DNA of 64,000 nucleotides, taken from Eutypa lata (Eukaryota > Ascomycota > Sordariomycetes > Xylariales > Diatrypaceae). Below, one piece after another: positions 24,233 through 37,561 of this stretch. The notes below the pieces were generated by a model, which had not been told where the DNA came from, ran no database searches, and was given only the letters and a program-made list of their open reading frames with translations. The translations under genes and the position numbers were made by a program. Location of the stretch: NCBI GenBank assembly GCA_022661535.1, contig JAKULF010000011.1:1860001-1924000 (forward strand). Reading direction: 5' to 3'. The stretch's first letter is position 1; the number at the start of each line of letters is the position of its first letter.

Positions 24233-25255
24233 TGTGATGTTGTCCGTCTTGGAAATATGGTATATATATATGAGAGAGGGTGAGAGAAAAAGAGAGAGTC
24301 ATTAGTGTTTAGTTGACGAGGGAGGAGATTGTTTAAGGGATGGATAGGGGGTAGGGGGTAGGTGATAGGGAATAAGGACAGAGACAAAAGGCAGGGTACG
24401 ATAGGGAAGGGATGTTTTGCTTGCTTCTTGTTATACGGAGTTGAGTAGAATAGGTAGATGGTCAGGATTAGGTATTCTGGCTTAACTGACCTCTTGAATC
24501 AAGTAATAAAATTGACTCTGTTATCAACTCATAAAATTGAAAGAATGATTACTGAACTGTGTGTGTTGTGGACTTATTTATGTATAGTAGGACTACCTAC
24601 CTACCTACCTGTGCCTGCCTGGCTTGACAGGTTTTAATACCATCAGCATATCGTATTATTTGGTCTGTACTGATCTTTTCATGCCATCGTAGTGCATCCA
24701 TGTATCATGAAGTATGATATAGCTAGTGGGTTAATTAAGCAGGCATGACCAAGCAGGTATCGCATGCTGGTGTAACTTAGTCGTGTAATGCTTGATACCT
24801 ATTCTATATTTTGTCCGTCGGTTGACTGCATCCCTACTTAAGCAGGTATTGCACCAAGAACAAGTAGTTAACCAAGCTAGCTAACTCGCCGTCCCTCGCA
24901 CTTCATAAAAGAGTACAAATGATAGCATTGTAGCGAAATCGTGTCATGTAGTACATTGCAACAGCTACTCTAAGCTGTCCGACGGGAGAAGAAAGAAAAA
25001 AAGAAAGGGATGTTAAAAAGCCCAATATATATTTCTAACAGGCTACTCTGCGTTCGTCCTTTCTTCGCGGTGTGTCATCTTCCCACTCTATCATTAGTCG
25101 AATTTACCACCCGCTTGACTTTAGAACATAATAAATAGCATGATCCCTTCGTCTCTCCCTTCCCTCTTTGAGAAGAAACGATCCCCTCCGCTTCCTCCCA
25201 CTCCAACTAAATCCCCACTTTCCCTTTCCCTTTCCCTTTACCACCCCTCCCCCAC
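24233..25255. other. intergenic between convergent genes
   Basis: About 1 kb with AT-rich 3' UTR-like sequence, a (CTAC)n tract at about 24594-24610, and purine/pyrimidine runs near 24280 and 25180-25240. No gene seen. Confidence 0.5.
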
Positions 25256-26913
25256 TCACTCCTGCGCAACAACGGGCTTGACAACATTCTCCCAGAGGCG
25301 CCTCTTCTCCTCGTCCTTCTCGATAGCAGCGGCCCACTCCTTCTCGACCTCGGCGTACTCGTCCCACCAGAGGCGGTGGGTGCCCTGGATGGTGTCGGCC
25401 TCGTCGAAGGCGCGGCTCTTCCACGGCTTGTCTAGGATGTAGTGCAGGATGCGAACGTGGTCGTCGCGCCACAGCGGCGCGTGGCAGGCCCGCATCGGCT
25501 TCAGCGCGTTGTACGCGTAGGGCAGGGGCCGCCATCGGTTCCGGTACACGATGGCGAGGAGGTCTTGGTCGAAGAATATCACTGTATAAGTACATAGGGT
25601 GAGCATCTGTCTGTAGCTCTAACTACAACTACCTAACACGCGCTAGGTGGGGACCGGAGCAGATGCATGTAACAACATCCTCAGTTGTCAGCTAGGTAGG
25701 CTATATATATAACTCACTCTTTGGAACATCCGGGTGCGTGTTCATGGCGTGTATCAGGGCATCGTACCCAGCTTGCGAGGGCTGCAGCACTACGGTCCCG
25801 CTGTTCAGGAGGTGGTGATTCTCGGGGACCTGGCCCTCGACGATGGGTGCCGGCTCACCCGTCTCCTGATTCGCGGCCGTGAAGGCGCAGTTCTCGGGAA
25901 CCCTGTTGGGAGAGGAAAATTAAATGTGAGCGAGGGATCCTTCCGGGTTCACTTCTTTCCTCAAAAAGCCACGAGAATATAGTTCTGACAGGAAATCAAA
26001 CATGCATTCCAGCGGGTCCTTTTCTATTTTCGGGCTCTGGAATCCTCGAGTACTTACCAGTCCTTGCTGTAGTGCGGCAGCTTCTTCGGGTTGCACGTAC
26101 AAGCGTGCGTGCTCGCGATCCAGCCCTCGGGCAGGTCCATCGTCATCATGTAGTCGATGTTCTGGAGGATGATCTGGTCGCTGTCAAGGAGCACGACGCG
26201 CTGTTTTGAGACGATCTCGTGTCAGTCACTGCAACTAACCCCCAGCTGACGCCTATAGCATATGTGATTCAAAGCAGACGAACCCCGTCAACAAGAGGCA
26301 ATGCCAGAGGTCTCTCCTCCTTCAAAACATTCTAAAGTTCAATGAAACTTCATACCAACAACAACATGCATACACACAGGCGTACAGGAGTAGACATCCC
26401 CACTACAAAACCACATGGAAACACAGCCGCATCGTCAAGGAGAGATCTGGAGCGGAATATCATGGGAATGAGTCGATGGCAACTCAGCCAATGGAACGTA
26501 TCCATCAATCAACACCTATACAGACACACACTCTCTCCTAAACTTACCTCGTACTCGGTAAATCCCCAAGGGGCGAGCTTCTCCCAGGTACCTCTGTTGA
26601 CCTTGCCGTCGCGGGGGGCAGGCTCGATCTTGTCCACCACAATGGTAGGGATACCGGCAACCTCGAAGGTCCGCATGTACTCGGTGTCCTTCTCGACATC
26701 GCGCGTGACCATGACCTTGAGGCGGTACTTACTCTTGTGCTTGCGCAGCGAGTGGTGCAGGACCAGCAGACCGCCGAAGTAGGCGCGGTTCGTGAGCAGC
26801 GTCGTCCAGATCTTGGTCGGGTCGTACCCTTCGGCGTCTAAAGCCACCACCCCGTTCGTCGTGCCGTTCGTCGCCCCGTTCGCCTTCGCGCTGTTGTTGT
26901 TCTCTGTCGCCAT
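25256..26913 (-). CDS. family 8 glycosyltransferase (glycogenin-like)
   Basis: Retaining GT-A glycosyltransferase of CAZy family GT8, using a nucleotide sugar; acceptor unknown. Exons in transcript order are 26913-26548, 26200-26058, 25902-25718 and 25581-25256, giving 339 residues. The first ATG of the open frame (MATENN) is used; upstream in-frame codons lack an ATG. Motifs: WTTLLTNRAYFGGLLVLHHSL near the N-terminus (nucleotide binding), then RVVLLDSDQI with the metal-binding DxD at residues 128-130 (Asp-Ser-Asp), a GYDALI helix and FFDQDLL, and finally LHYILDKPWKSRAFDE, matching the C-terminal H..KPW motif of glycogenin-type GT8. No signal peptide or membrane segment is apparent, so a cytosolic location is likely. 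The N-terminal 35 residues are an Asn/Ala/Thr-rich low-complexity leader. Intron 1 is 347 nt. It could be glycogenin itself, but at this length a shorter GT8 paralogue is more likely. Confidence 0.88.
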
Positions 26914-27730
26914 ATTTTCCGTCCGTCCGTCTGTAGATATCTTCCGATATTTCTGTCTATCTGTCCAATTGTCTTCTCTTTCTTGAGATGAACAAGACAA
27001 GACTAAGTGAGCTGGCCGGTTATATGAAGGAAGGGAAAACAGGCAGTAGTAATAGTAGTAGTAGGTGGTGGTGATAAGTACCTGGGTAGGTAGTTATAGA
27101 AGATAGTCGGGTTACACGGAGATTGCTTGCATAGATACGATGCCCAGATCTACAAACAAACAACACCGGACAAAAATCGGATTACCGACGCCAGCGGTTT
27201 GAGAAACCGAGATATATATATTGTAGGGAAGAGAGAGAGAGAGAGAGTGTGTGTGTGTGTGTGAGGTGGGCAAACTACGGCGAGATAGAGATGATATATG
27301 GAATCAATGGAAAGAGAAGGGATCAAGTGGTTCGGAGATATAGAAAAAGAGCAATCACCGTGATAAAAATGTATACCTACCTAGAGGCTAGGTGTAGAAT
27401 GCAATACTGCAAGCCACCACCACCACCACTACCACTACCACCACACCTTCCTAGCTGGCTGATTAGGCTATGTCTCGGCCCGTAGCTTACAAACCACCCA
27501 CCTACCAGCCTACCTACACCACCTTCGAGAGAGGTCTCACTAAAGCCGACTAGTGGAAAATCCAGGGTCCAGCATTCTAGCCGGTGATGGTGGATGGTGG
27601 TAATGATGGTGGTAGTAGTAGTAGGTAGGTTGTAGTAGTGCACAAGTTAGTTAGTGGTGGTGGGGGGTTCGTCCTATCTCTGCCTATGACGAAGTCGATA
27701 GATTACGACATACTTCGTACACACACCTAC

Positions 27731-27779
27731 ATACAATATACATACAATATACATACAATATACATACAATATACATACA
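27731..27779. repeat. 11-bp tandem repeat (ATACAATATAC)n
   Basis: Four complete exact copies of ATACAATATAC and a partial fifth. Confidence 0.85.
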
Positions 27780-28460
27780 GTAGGTAGTACTCAGATGCCT
27801 GCTCAGTAAGCCTCAAACCAGGATCGGGGACTAAGGCTAGGGACATTTTTGGTCCAATTGCCGTAGAGCATGCTCGGATTTCGCAATCTGATAGAAGGGG
27901 AAGGAAAAAGGGAATTTCGATATCGCCGAGCTGCAGCAGCTGCGAACACCCCCCTAGCTTCTATCTAGTTAGCTGGCTACATACCTACCAGGCAGATACC
28001 CCGCCCCGCCTGTAACCGGGCGTTATGTTGTCCTGCGTTGCGCACCTGCATCTATCCGAAGGCACGTGTTTGTGCTCGGTAGTTCTCTTCTTCCTACCTT
28101 AAGTACATAATGCAATCTACTAACTACTATGTAGGTGGTTTCGTAGGTATGTAGTGCTTTGGAAATGTTTTCCCCAATCTGTTACCCCTCTGGTATGTAT
28201 GTCAGATTTCAAAATGTACGATGACGTGCAGGAATAGAAACTCTGCTTAATCTTGCAGGGCCGTTATCGGATTGTTAAGCTCGGTCTCTTCCGAGCTTTC
28301 TCGATATAACGAAACCTCTTGTAACGCTATATCTTAATACAAGTGGTTTATTAATGTGCTCGCATCATTATATGAATAGGGCAATGGTTGCTTTCTACTA
28401 CCACCTACCCTGGCTTGAGCTCAGCTACAGGTATGGACGTATCGAATAAAATGAGCAAGA

Positions 28461-28493
28461 AATATATATACTGTATATACTGTATATACTGTA
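28461..28493. repeat. 9-bp tandem repeat (CTGTATATA)n
   Basis: About three copies of a TA-rich nonamer in intergenic DNA. Confidence 0.75.
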
Positions 28494-28888
28494 CCAAATC
28501 AGATCTTATATCTAGTTGAGCATCATATCAGAATTTACATTCCGTACCCAAAACTACAGCCCCCTTACCCACTCGTATTGTATTCACTACCTATAGGCCA
28601 AGTTGCCAAAGGCATCAAGATATTCTCAAGTTATACATGCATAAAGACCCTGAGAACATGTAGTCACAGAAGCTAGATCATGTCATTTATAGCAATTAGA
28701 GCGAGCAACCTAAAGATTCACATGCACGAAACCTCAGAGTGTAAAATAGAGGGATAACTCAACGACCCCAACTACCTTGATCGATGCCACTATGCTTATG
28801 CCTCCTTTTCTTAACGTCGCTTGCTTGCTACCCACACATTCCCATCCTCCCCTCCCTCCCTTCCTCACCCATTCTTTCACCCATCCAC

Positions 28889-30924
<2,036 letters not shown>

Positions 30925-32054
30925 GGTAGTAGTTGTTGTCCTGCTTGTCCACCGGTTCTTCTTCCTCCGGCCATCGAACTGGAGTGAGTGAGTGAGTGTG
31001 TGCCCTGGTTGAATGGATCTGATTATCAATCGAACAATCAAATATTTGCCTAGCTACCCTGTAAGTAATCTCTAAATCGGCGACTCTTGTATTTCTCAGG
31101 GCTGGATTTGGTACGTTCGATTTCTGATCATTCGGGTTATGAAGGAATGAAATCTTCAGCCCGTTTAGTCTAACTATGAGTCGACTGGACCGATGATTCA
31201 CTGACGGGAAAACGGGCGTTCTGTGGGAACGGTCCGTACAGTGTGCGCACAGTCTAAAACACGGTATTTACTTTCATTAAATTTCAGCAACTTACAAATA
31301 TCACTTATACCTTGCTACGAACCAGATAGCCATGGTGGAGTTGGCTGCAAATTCCAATTGCCATCGTGAATACTTAAGATGAAGAAGAAAAAAAGAGAAG
31401 AAAACTATCTAGTTACGTGCTATCATCACCTTCTATGTCATACATAGATCATATATAAAGCCAATGCAAAGGTTATCATTCATGTTTTCATACAAGCGAC
31501 AAGTAGTAGGCTAAACTACTAAGACTTGGTAACTTGATCTCACCCAGTCTCTTCCTAACTAGCAGGCACCATTACGAACATACAATGTATGCATAAGCCT
31601 ATCTTATTGGCACGACCTCCTTTCTGTTTTTCGTTGCTTAACTAAGGCTAAGCCTGTCTTCACCTTCCGCTGCCCCATCACCTCAGTGAGGTACATTATG
31701 GGTAAGACTTCCTGGATTATTCCAACTTCGACGCCGCCCTGTACGTCTTGGGATGTTAATGACACAACTACTCGCTTCGAATCGAGCGTCGCATCTACGA
31801 AAGAGGGCGAAGGAGTCCCTCCATCAAACCATGACGAGTTCTCGGGTATACCCCTTTCTACATCTGATACTTTGCCTTGCCTGCGAAGCCGTAAACGCCG
31901 CCTTCCATTTCGGTTCTTATACTTGCCTGTGAAATGACAAGACTTTCCTCCTTCCTATCGTCCCCCTGGCCCTTGCCTTGAGGAAGCTACTCGCGGACCC
32001 CGAAATTCGGTCTTAGAAATACATATATCAAATTTCAACGCTGCTATTGTAGCA
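30925..32054. other. intergenic; 5' side of PROSC-like gene
   Basis: About 1.1 kb. AT-rich sequence with a GAGTGAGTGAGT tract near 30980. An 83-codon open frame at 31686-31937 (plus) lies just downstream of the stop of the next minus-strand gene and has no recognisable features; I do not call it. Confidence 0.45.
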
Positions 32055-33767
32055 CTACTTTGCCTTACGCCTTGTATTTTTCCGTGCTTTCGACACCCCC
32101 TCGGGCTTTGCTGGACCTGCCGGCTTTGGATCTATACGTGTCCGCCTCGGTCTGGATTGGGAGCCGGATCCGGCAGTACTGCGGGCGGAAGCGTTACCGG
32201 CCGTCTTATTAGGCGTAGCCTCCTGCAGCCGTTCACTTCTCCGATGTGGCGCTGGAGTCGCTTCACGAGGGGGTATAGGGGCATCTAGTCTATGTGAGGG
32301 TTGCTGAGCCTCGGGGAGCAATGCCGCCGAATCCTGTCGTTGTCGAGAGGTTGACGTGGCTTTCCCGCGATTCTTTGACACCCTCGACGGACGAATGGGG
32401 CTAAGTGTAGCAGCTTCCGCTATCTGCGCGCCCTGTCCATTGGCAGCGATCGTTCTATTGCCTCGCTGCCGACTCCGCCTGGGGGGAAGCTGGTGCTCTT
32501 TTCCGCTTGCTGTCTGGTTATCTTGTGAATTGGATGCTAGGAGAGCGCGATCGACGTGGTCATTTAGTAATCTTGCAGGGTCAGTTGCCGGAAGTAGCTC
32601 TCGCGTAGATGTGTTCAGGCCGTTGGTGTGGCTTGCTTCGGCAGGCAATGGAGTCTGCGATAAATTCTGCGTTTGAGGTCCGAATATATTCCGCGTTTGG
32701 GACGCAGGCGGCCATGAAATTACCGGGGGAGGTGGGGATACCACCGGACTATCGCGCGGCTGGTTAGACGCGGCTTCGTGCTCGATTTGCATTAGCACCT
32801 GCTCTTCCGGGCGAAGGTAATTCTTAAATGCATCTGGTGATAGTCGAGCGAAGTCATCACCCATCTCCTCGCGACACAGATCCTCAGTGTTTTGTTCATG
32901 CTTCCATGACATCCCAGGCAAGACTCCCCATTTTCTATCCCAAGTTCCTCTCTTCATCCAGGTATTCTTGACTTTCTCGTAGGCCATCGTATTAATGTCA
33001 GGAGGGGTCAGGACCATAGCACCCTGACCGCCTGACTTGTTCTGTGGGTGATGAACCGAACTACCGACTGGCAGATTAGGATCGGGCACGTCTGGGGCTT
33101 TCCTATCGCGAAGGTTTATCTCATCCTGAATTAGCTTGCGCTCTGTTGACAACTGATAGATAAACTGATGAAATGGGCGTGATGCATCCCATTCGCGGGC
33201 TTGTGCAGCACGTCGCTCGGCAACACATCTTATCTCATCAGTCTTCGGTCCTGGCGGTTTCGCCTCTGCTCTTTCCGCTGAAAAGGAGAACTCAGGTGAT
33301 TCCGCATCTGCCTCTGGGTCAGACCTAGGTTTCAATGGCATTTGGTGCTTCCACAGCCCAGATGGGAGCGACTCCCACCTGTCGTCCCAGATTCCCTGTT
33401 CGACCCAGCGCTTCCTGATTGTGTCTTCTGCGATCTCCTGGATATGTTCATCAAATACACAACCGCTTATGCGCGGCTTTTCAAGCCGATTGTACTCTTC
33501 GCTAGCTTGGGCATCAAACTGGTCGCGGGGGAATGATGCCTCCTGCTCTCCGATCAGCTGAAACATTCGACGATCAACTCGATCCTGCTCCTCATCTCGT
33601 GGCGTTGACTGAGAGACGGTTGAGTCAAGTGATAATTGAGATCGGTAGGAAGGGGGAGATTCGCTAAATCGGTCTCGCTCTTGGTTCAGTCGCTGTGGGT
33701 CTTGGGCGAGTGCTGCGAGAGCTGCGTCAGCCCTCAGCAGGCCGAATCCTTGGATCGTACCGGCCAT
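32055..33767 (-). CDS. unrecognised protein with two Trp-rich repeat motifs and basic C-terminus
   Basis: Single-exon open frame of 570 residues from the first ATG (MAGTIQGFG); the open frame extends further upstream without an ATG. I do not recognise the family. Two copies of a 25-residue motif stand out, at about residues 117-141 and 266-290. They share W[VM]..G[IT]WD..W..LP...WKH, with five aligned tryptophan/histidine-type anchor positions, and look like a duplicated small fold or binding element. Between them lies a charged, proline-containing stretch (WDASRPFHQFIYQL helix-like). From about residue 330 to the end the protein is disordered (Pro/Ser/Gln-rich), turning strongly basic with RRSRQRGNR, RPRRTR and a final KARKNTRRKAK, consistent with nuclear localisation or nucleic-acid contact by inference only. 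It is divergently transcribed from the FHA-like kinase gene. Confidence 0.75.
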   Translation of the reverse strand: MAGTIQGFGLLRADAALAALAQDPQRLNQERDRFSESPPSYRSQLSLDSTVSQSTPRDEEQDRVDRRMFQLIGEQEASFPRDQFDAQASEEYNRLEKPRISGCVFDEHIQEIAEDTIRKRWVEQGIWDDRWESLPSGLWKHQMPLKPRSDPEADAESPEFSFSAERAEAKPPGPKTDEIRCVAERRAAQAREWDASRPFHQFIYQLSTERKLIQDEINLRDRKAPDVPDPNLPVGSSVHHPQNKSGGQGAMVLTPPDINTMAYEKVKNTWMKRGTWDRKWGVLPGMSWKHEQNTEDLCREEMGDDFARLSPDAFKNYLRPEEQVLMQIEHEAASNQPRDSPVVSPPPPVISWPPASQTRNIFGPQTQNLSQTPLPAEASHTNGLNTSTRELLPATDPARLLNDHVDRALLASNSQDNQTASGKEHQLPPRRSRQRGNRTIAANGQGAQIAEAATLSPIRPSRVSKNRGKATSTSRQRQDSAALLPEAQQPSHRLDAPIPPREATPAPHRRSERLQEATPNKTAGNASARSTAGSGSQSRPRRTRIDPKPAGPAKPEGVSKARKNTRRKAK

Positions 33768-34379
33768 GAATGAAATCTTCTGTTCTTGTATTGTAACTTT
33801 CTTTGGTGGGCTAGTAAATATAGACCAAAATGGGCTCAAAGAACGAAACACAAGATGGTGGTTATGGGTAGTCGAATAGTAGACAAAGATGGGACAGGAA
33901 TTATTTGTCAATTATGAGCTGTATGTCACTAAAAAGTTGTGAAGGCAGAGGAGGGTGGCATAGAGTACGTGGGTAGGGTCACCTTTTGGGATGAGATAGT
34001 GATTGTTGGCGCTAAATATGATATGATATGCAGTTACTACTAACAGTACTACCTAAAGTATGTAACTAAGTAGGTAGGGCTGATTGGCTAAACGTTGTCG
34101 TGTTTTATCTTCTGTACTACATACGTAGCATCCAGACCAAATCCCCTTACCCCTTATCATTACGTAGGTACGAAATATGTATGTATGTATTCAGGATTCT
34201 GCGTTTTGGCTGCAGTTACGCCACAGCCACAGCCGTATAATGCGCAGCACCGTCAATAAAATGGGGGACATCAATCCATTACAGAAAGCTCGACAGCTTC
34301 CTTATTTTTGCCAGTTCTGCGGATCGTCTTTACTTGTCCTATCCCCTTGTGCCGCCCACTAATACCTACTCCTCCCCAG
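33768..34379. promoter_or_regulatory. divergent intergenic region (Trp-motif protein / kinase)
   Basis: About 600 bases with TAGGTA motifs (34070-34075, 34166-34170) and a GTAT run near 34177-34190. The right end (34336-34379) looks like the 3' part of an intron, with branch-like ACTAAT at about 34358 and acceptor TCCCCAG ending at 34379, so an upstream exon of the kinase may lie here. Confidence 0.4.
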
Positions 34380-35898
34380 CTGAAGCAGCTCTCGCCCATC
34401 CAGACAATGATCATCTTGTCTCATGGATGAGAAATAAACCTGTTCTCGACGTAGGACATACCCGCACGATTTCGGGAGACAGTGCCACCCTAGCAACGCT
34501 AGGTCGTAATGGAGACATCAAAATACAAGACCACCGCATTGCTAAGGAGCAGTGCTCCTTCGAGATCGATAATGAGACCAAAGTCATCATGTTCCACGAC
34601 AGATCGATCCGCTGTACATGCCAGGTCTTCGGCGAAAATGCCATGCCATTCGAGTTTGGACGTCCTCGAAAAGTTGTTGTGCAAAGGAATCTCAACACGA
34701 TCATTGGCATGGGCGGCTCACAGCGAGATTCAATCCAGTTCATGCTTGTATGGCATGGCAGTTCATCCGAAACTATGGAGAAGGTCAAGAATCGAAACAA
34801 TGCTGCACTCGAGGACAATCCCCGTTTCGCAAGGACTGTCGATGACGCGGACACGATTCCGCCAACGGGGATGATGACTCGAATCCACACACCACGAACC
34901 GACGAACCAAGAATAAGATTTCGGAAAATGGACAGAATCGGAGGTGGGCAGTATGGAGAAGTATTTAAGGCTGTCAATGTGGACACAGGTCAGCTCATAG
35001 CCGTCAAGATAGTGAAGCTATCGGCAGGGCGAGCTGGACAGTACGAATGGAACACACTAAAACGTGAGATAGAAATGCACTCCAAGCTTAGTCATGTGAG
35101 TCAGCCTCCAGAAGCACAATATCAGGCAGCGAAGGTTAATAGTACTGCTAGGACCATATTGTAGAGTATCTGGGATCGGAGAATTCGGACCAATCCAAAG
35201 CAGTCGTCCTTATGTGTCTGAAGGATGGGACACTAGAGTCATTAGTGGAGAACCATGGCTCTATTTCTGAAGATCTTGCCGCCACTGCCTTCCATCATAT
35301 GCTCAAAGCGATCGATTATCTTGCGGCAAATGATCTCATCCATCGAGATCTGAAGCCGGCAAATATTCTCTATAAGTCGCATCAAGGCCAATATCTATTC
35401 CAGCTTGGAGATTTAGGCTTCTGCAATCATGCTAGTCTGTCCAAAACCTTGGCTGGTACCCCATTTTATACAGCCCCTGAAATATATCAAGGGGGTAAGC
35501 AAACACACAAGGTTGATGTTTGGTCGCTTTATGTCACGATGTTGTGGGTACTTAATGCCGGGGGGTATCGTGTAGCATGGCAATCCTTTCGGACCATCGA
35601 AGAAAATCGAGAAGCCATTTTACGTATTACGTCCCAAATAGGGACAGTTGAGAATATTCGCGAGATGGGCATGGTCGACCACAATGAGCGCGCCTCTGCT
35701 GCACAAATGCTCACCAAATGCTTTGCCGGAGACGGACTTACCTCAAAGGTCAGACCTACAATCCCGGCCATGGTTAGTGACAACAAGCCTCCTGTAACAG
35801 CTAGTCTTTCAACAACGGTGCGAAGTCGCAGAGACAGTCGAAGGACCACCAACCAAGCTATGAGCCCGCTCCGAACCGTCAAGACTCGGCGTGCTTAA
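34380..35898 (+). CDS. Ser/Thr protein kinase with degenerate FHA-like N-terminal domain
   Basis: Two coding exons are clear, 34380-35095 and 35152-35898, joined in phase 0. The 5' end is uncertain: the frame opens at a TTG (34334), the first in-frame ATG is 34427, and an intron acceptor at 34379 suggests a missing short first exon. With residues numbered from 34334, residues 50-140 resemble an FHA fold (LATLGRNGDIKIQDHRIAKEQCSFEI), but the phosphothreonine-binding Ser and His appear to be Ala and Gln. The kinase domain starts at about residue 197: glycine loop GGGQYGEV, VAIK-type Lys 225, HRDLKPANIL with catalytic Asp 320, a DLG in place of DFG (Asp 341), and APE at 362-364. Catalytic residues are therefore present. 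The C-terminal tail is Arg/Ser/Thr-rich. FHA-kinases (Rad53/Cds1 type) are a distant analogue, but orthology is not supported. Confidence 0.8.
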
Positions 35899-36367
35899 GC
35901 ACAGTTGGGACAGCCAGGCGCTCTAGTACCCAGGAAACATACAAGGCAAGCACCTGGTGCCAGGACCTTAGAAGACCTTTAAATCCCCGGCAGTTTCCCC
36001 AGCAATAACACTACGGGGTACAGATAATTAGGCGGTGATATACATCACCGAACAGGGGCCTTGGAAGGTTACGGATTAACGAGAGAGGCTTCCCCTTTGT
36101 CTAGATTTTGGGCGGTTCTTGTATTTAATTAGCTTGGCGTTTTTTGATATTATGAAGGAACGGATGGGAGGGAGGAAAAGGGACAAGCTTACAATTTAAT
36201 CAAGAAAGCTTTCTTTATCCATGGACTGGATGTCTTTGATTTATAATGAGATTATGCTTTTACCTAAAGGAATTAGTGTCCGCTTTCCACGTACGCACAT
36301 ACCTAGGGCGTACGATCATAGTGTATAGTATTGTACCCCTTTAGGCCTTTGCGTCCCACAGACCGCA
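35899..36367. other. 3' intergenic
   Basis: AT-rich sequence between the kinase stop codon and the convergent pseudogene remnant. No gene seen. Confidence 0.5.
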
Positions 36368-37561
36368 CTAAGTTCTCTGGCACTCACTTCGTTTGCCCGT
36401 AGCTGGTGCCGAGGCCCATTGCGCTGCGCCCTGCACGTTGGCTGGCTTCGCACTCGGGTATAGCAGCACCCAGTGCACCTGGGCGCCGCTGTGCATCGCG
36501 ATGTTGACCGCAGCGTCAAGCCCGCTGGGTTTATCATCCAATAACCCGAGGCGCGGCTCACCTAAGTTGCCCGTCACGACGGATATCCGTGACTTCCAGG
36601 AGTCATTTTATATGCCGTACGCCGTGGACGTTCGCTGGACGCGGTTGAGCGTTTCTGCTTCGTTCTTGGCCCACGCGTGCATGATGACTTGTTTGACCTG
36701 GTGCTTCTGCCTGACTAATAAGTCCTGCAGGAGAAAGGCACCGAGAAAGCCCGTCGCGTCCATCAGCAATGCCATGATCTCCGAGGAAGGAGATGGCGGC
36801 TCCCTCTGCCCTCGGGGAATTGTGCAGGAAGGGTCGATTTGAGCAGCTTGGCATCCGCCGTGTGGTCTTCTCCTTTTCCGGCCTCGTTTAAGAGCCCCTA
36901 CGATAAAGCCTGTCTTGTTATCTGGCCGGGGAGAGCACCCAGAGTCGGGTTTCTGAAGATGGTGTTCATCGACAGGCCACGGTCGGGCCATTTCTTGTTC
37001 ACTTGGAATAGCGTCTGTTGCGCTAGAATACTATGGCCGCCGAGATCGAACAAGTTGTTGTCGGGCGGGGTTGGGGGGGTGGACCAGGTTTCTCTAGATG
37101 CCCACAACATCCTTTTCTGCTCCGGTCATCTGGACGTCGGCGCTGACATGTGAGTCGTTTAGCGCGGCATCGAGCTCGGCGGGTTCCCTGAGAGTGAGTG
37201 CTGGTTTGTCCTTCTTTCCGTTCGAGTTGAGCGAGAACTTCTCCAGTGGGGTGATAACCTCCGGGATGACGTAGCTCGGCAGCTTGTTCTTGAAGTACTT
37301 CTTGATCTCTTCGGTAGGAGACGAGAACCTGCGAATCCGTCCAAGGATTCTTTCGCGTGAATTGTTGTCCTGCTTGCCGTTCTGCTCGAGCCACACTGAG
37401 CACTTTGCATGTCCAGCATAATGCAACTAACAAGGTATGATGAGAAGCCCTCCTTGCGAACCACCGTCAGGTTGTCCGTAACCATATCATGATCAGCAAG
37501 GTGCTTGTCAATTTCATCAAGTTCGATATGGAACCCGCGAATCTTGGCGGTACGTGAACTC
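36368..37561 (-). pseudogene. lys2: broken fragment of a LYS2-type alpha-aminoadipate reductase (A-T-R)
   Basis: Minus-strand remnant of an adenylation-thiolation-reductase enzyme, most like L-2-aminoadipate reductase (lysine biosynthesis). In order: the end of the A domain (KIRGFHIELDEIDKHLADHD at about 37545-37480, then the next frame with LPSYVIPEVITPLEKFSLN and GKKDKPALTL at about 37300-37190), a thiolation domain with the phosphopantetheine-site motif NLFDLGGHSILAQQ (about 37060-37015), and the start of the R domain (DATGFLGAFLLQDLL, then VVTGNLGEPRLGLLDD and IAMHSGAQVHWVL, to about 36400). Pieces lie in three frames, so at least two frameshifts separate the parts (near 37430 and near 37100), a third change of frame follows the T domain after a stop near 36898, and an in-frame TAA sits at 36608-36610 inside the R domain. 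The N-terminal A core and most of the R domain are missing. It could be a decayed paralogue or an NRPS-like reductase. Confidence 0.85.

Larger units (their letters stand above)
26914..28888. other. large intergenic region with microsatellites
   Basis: Nearly 2 kb without a supported gene. It holds a GA/GT run at about 27231-27262, CCA/GGT-type triplets around 27415-27445 and 27590-27665, an 11-bp tandem repeat at about 27731-27779 and a 9-bp tandem near 28461-28493. The promoter of the GT8 gene lies at the left end; the right end is the 3' side of the PROSC-like gene. Confidence 0.55.

Noticed and set aside
31686..31937. 83-codon plus frame near the stop of the Trp-motif gene
   Set aside because: No domain, no promoter or splice evidence; likely chance frame in the 3' UTR of the opposite gene.
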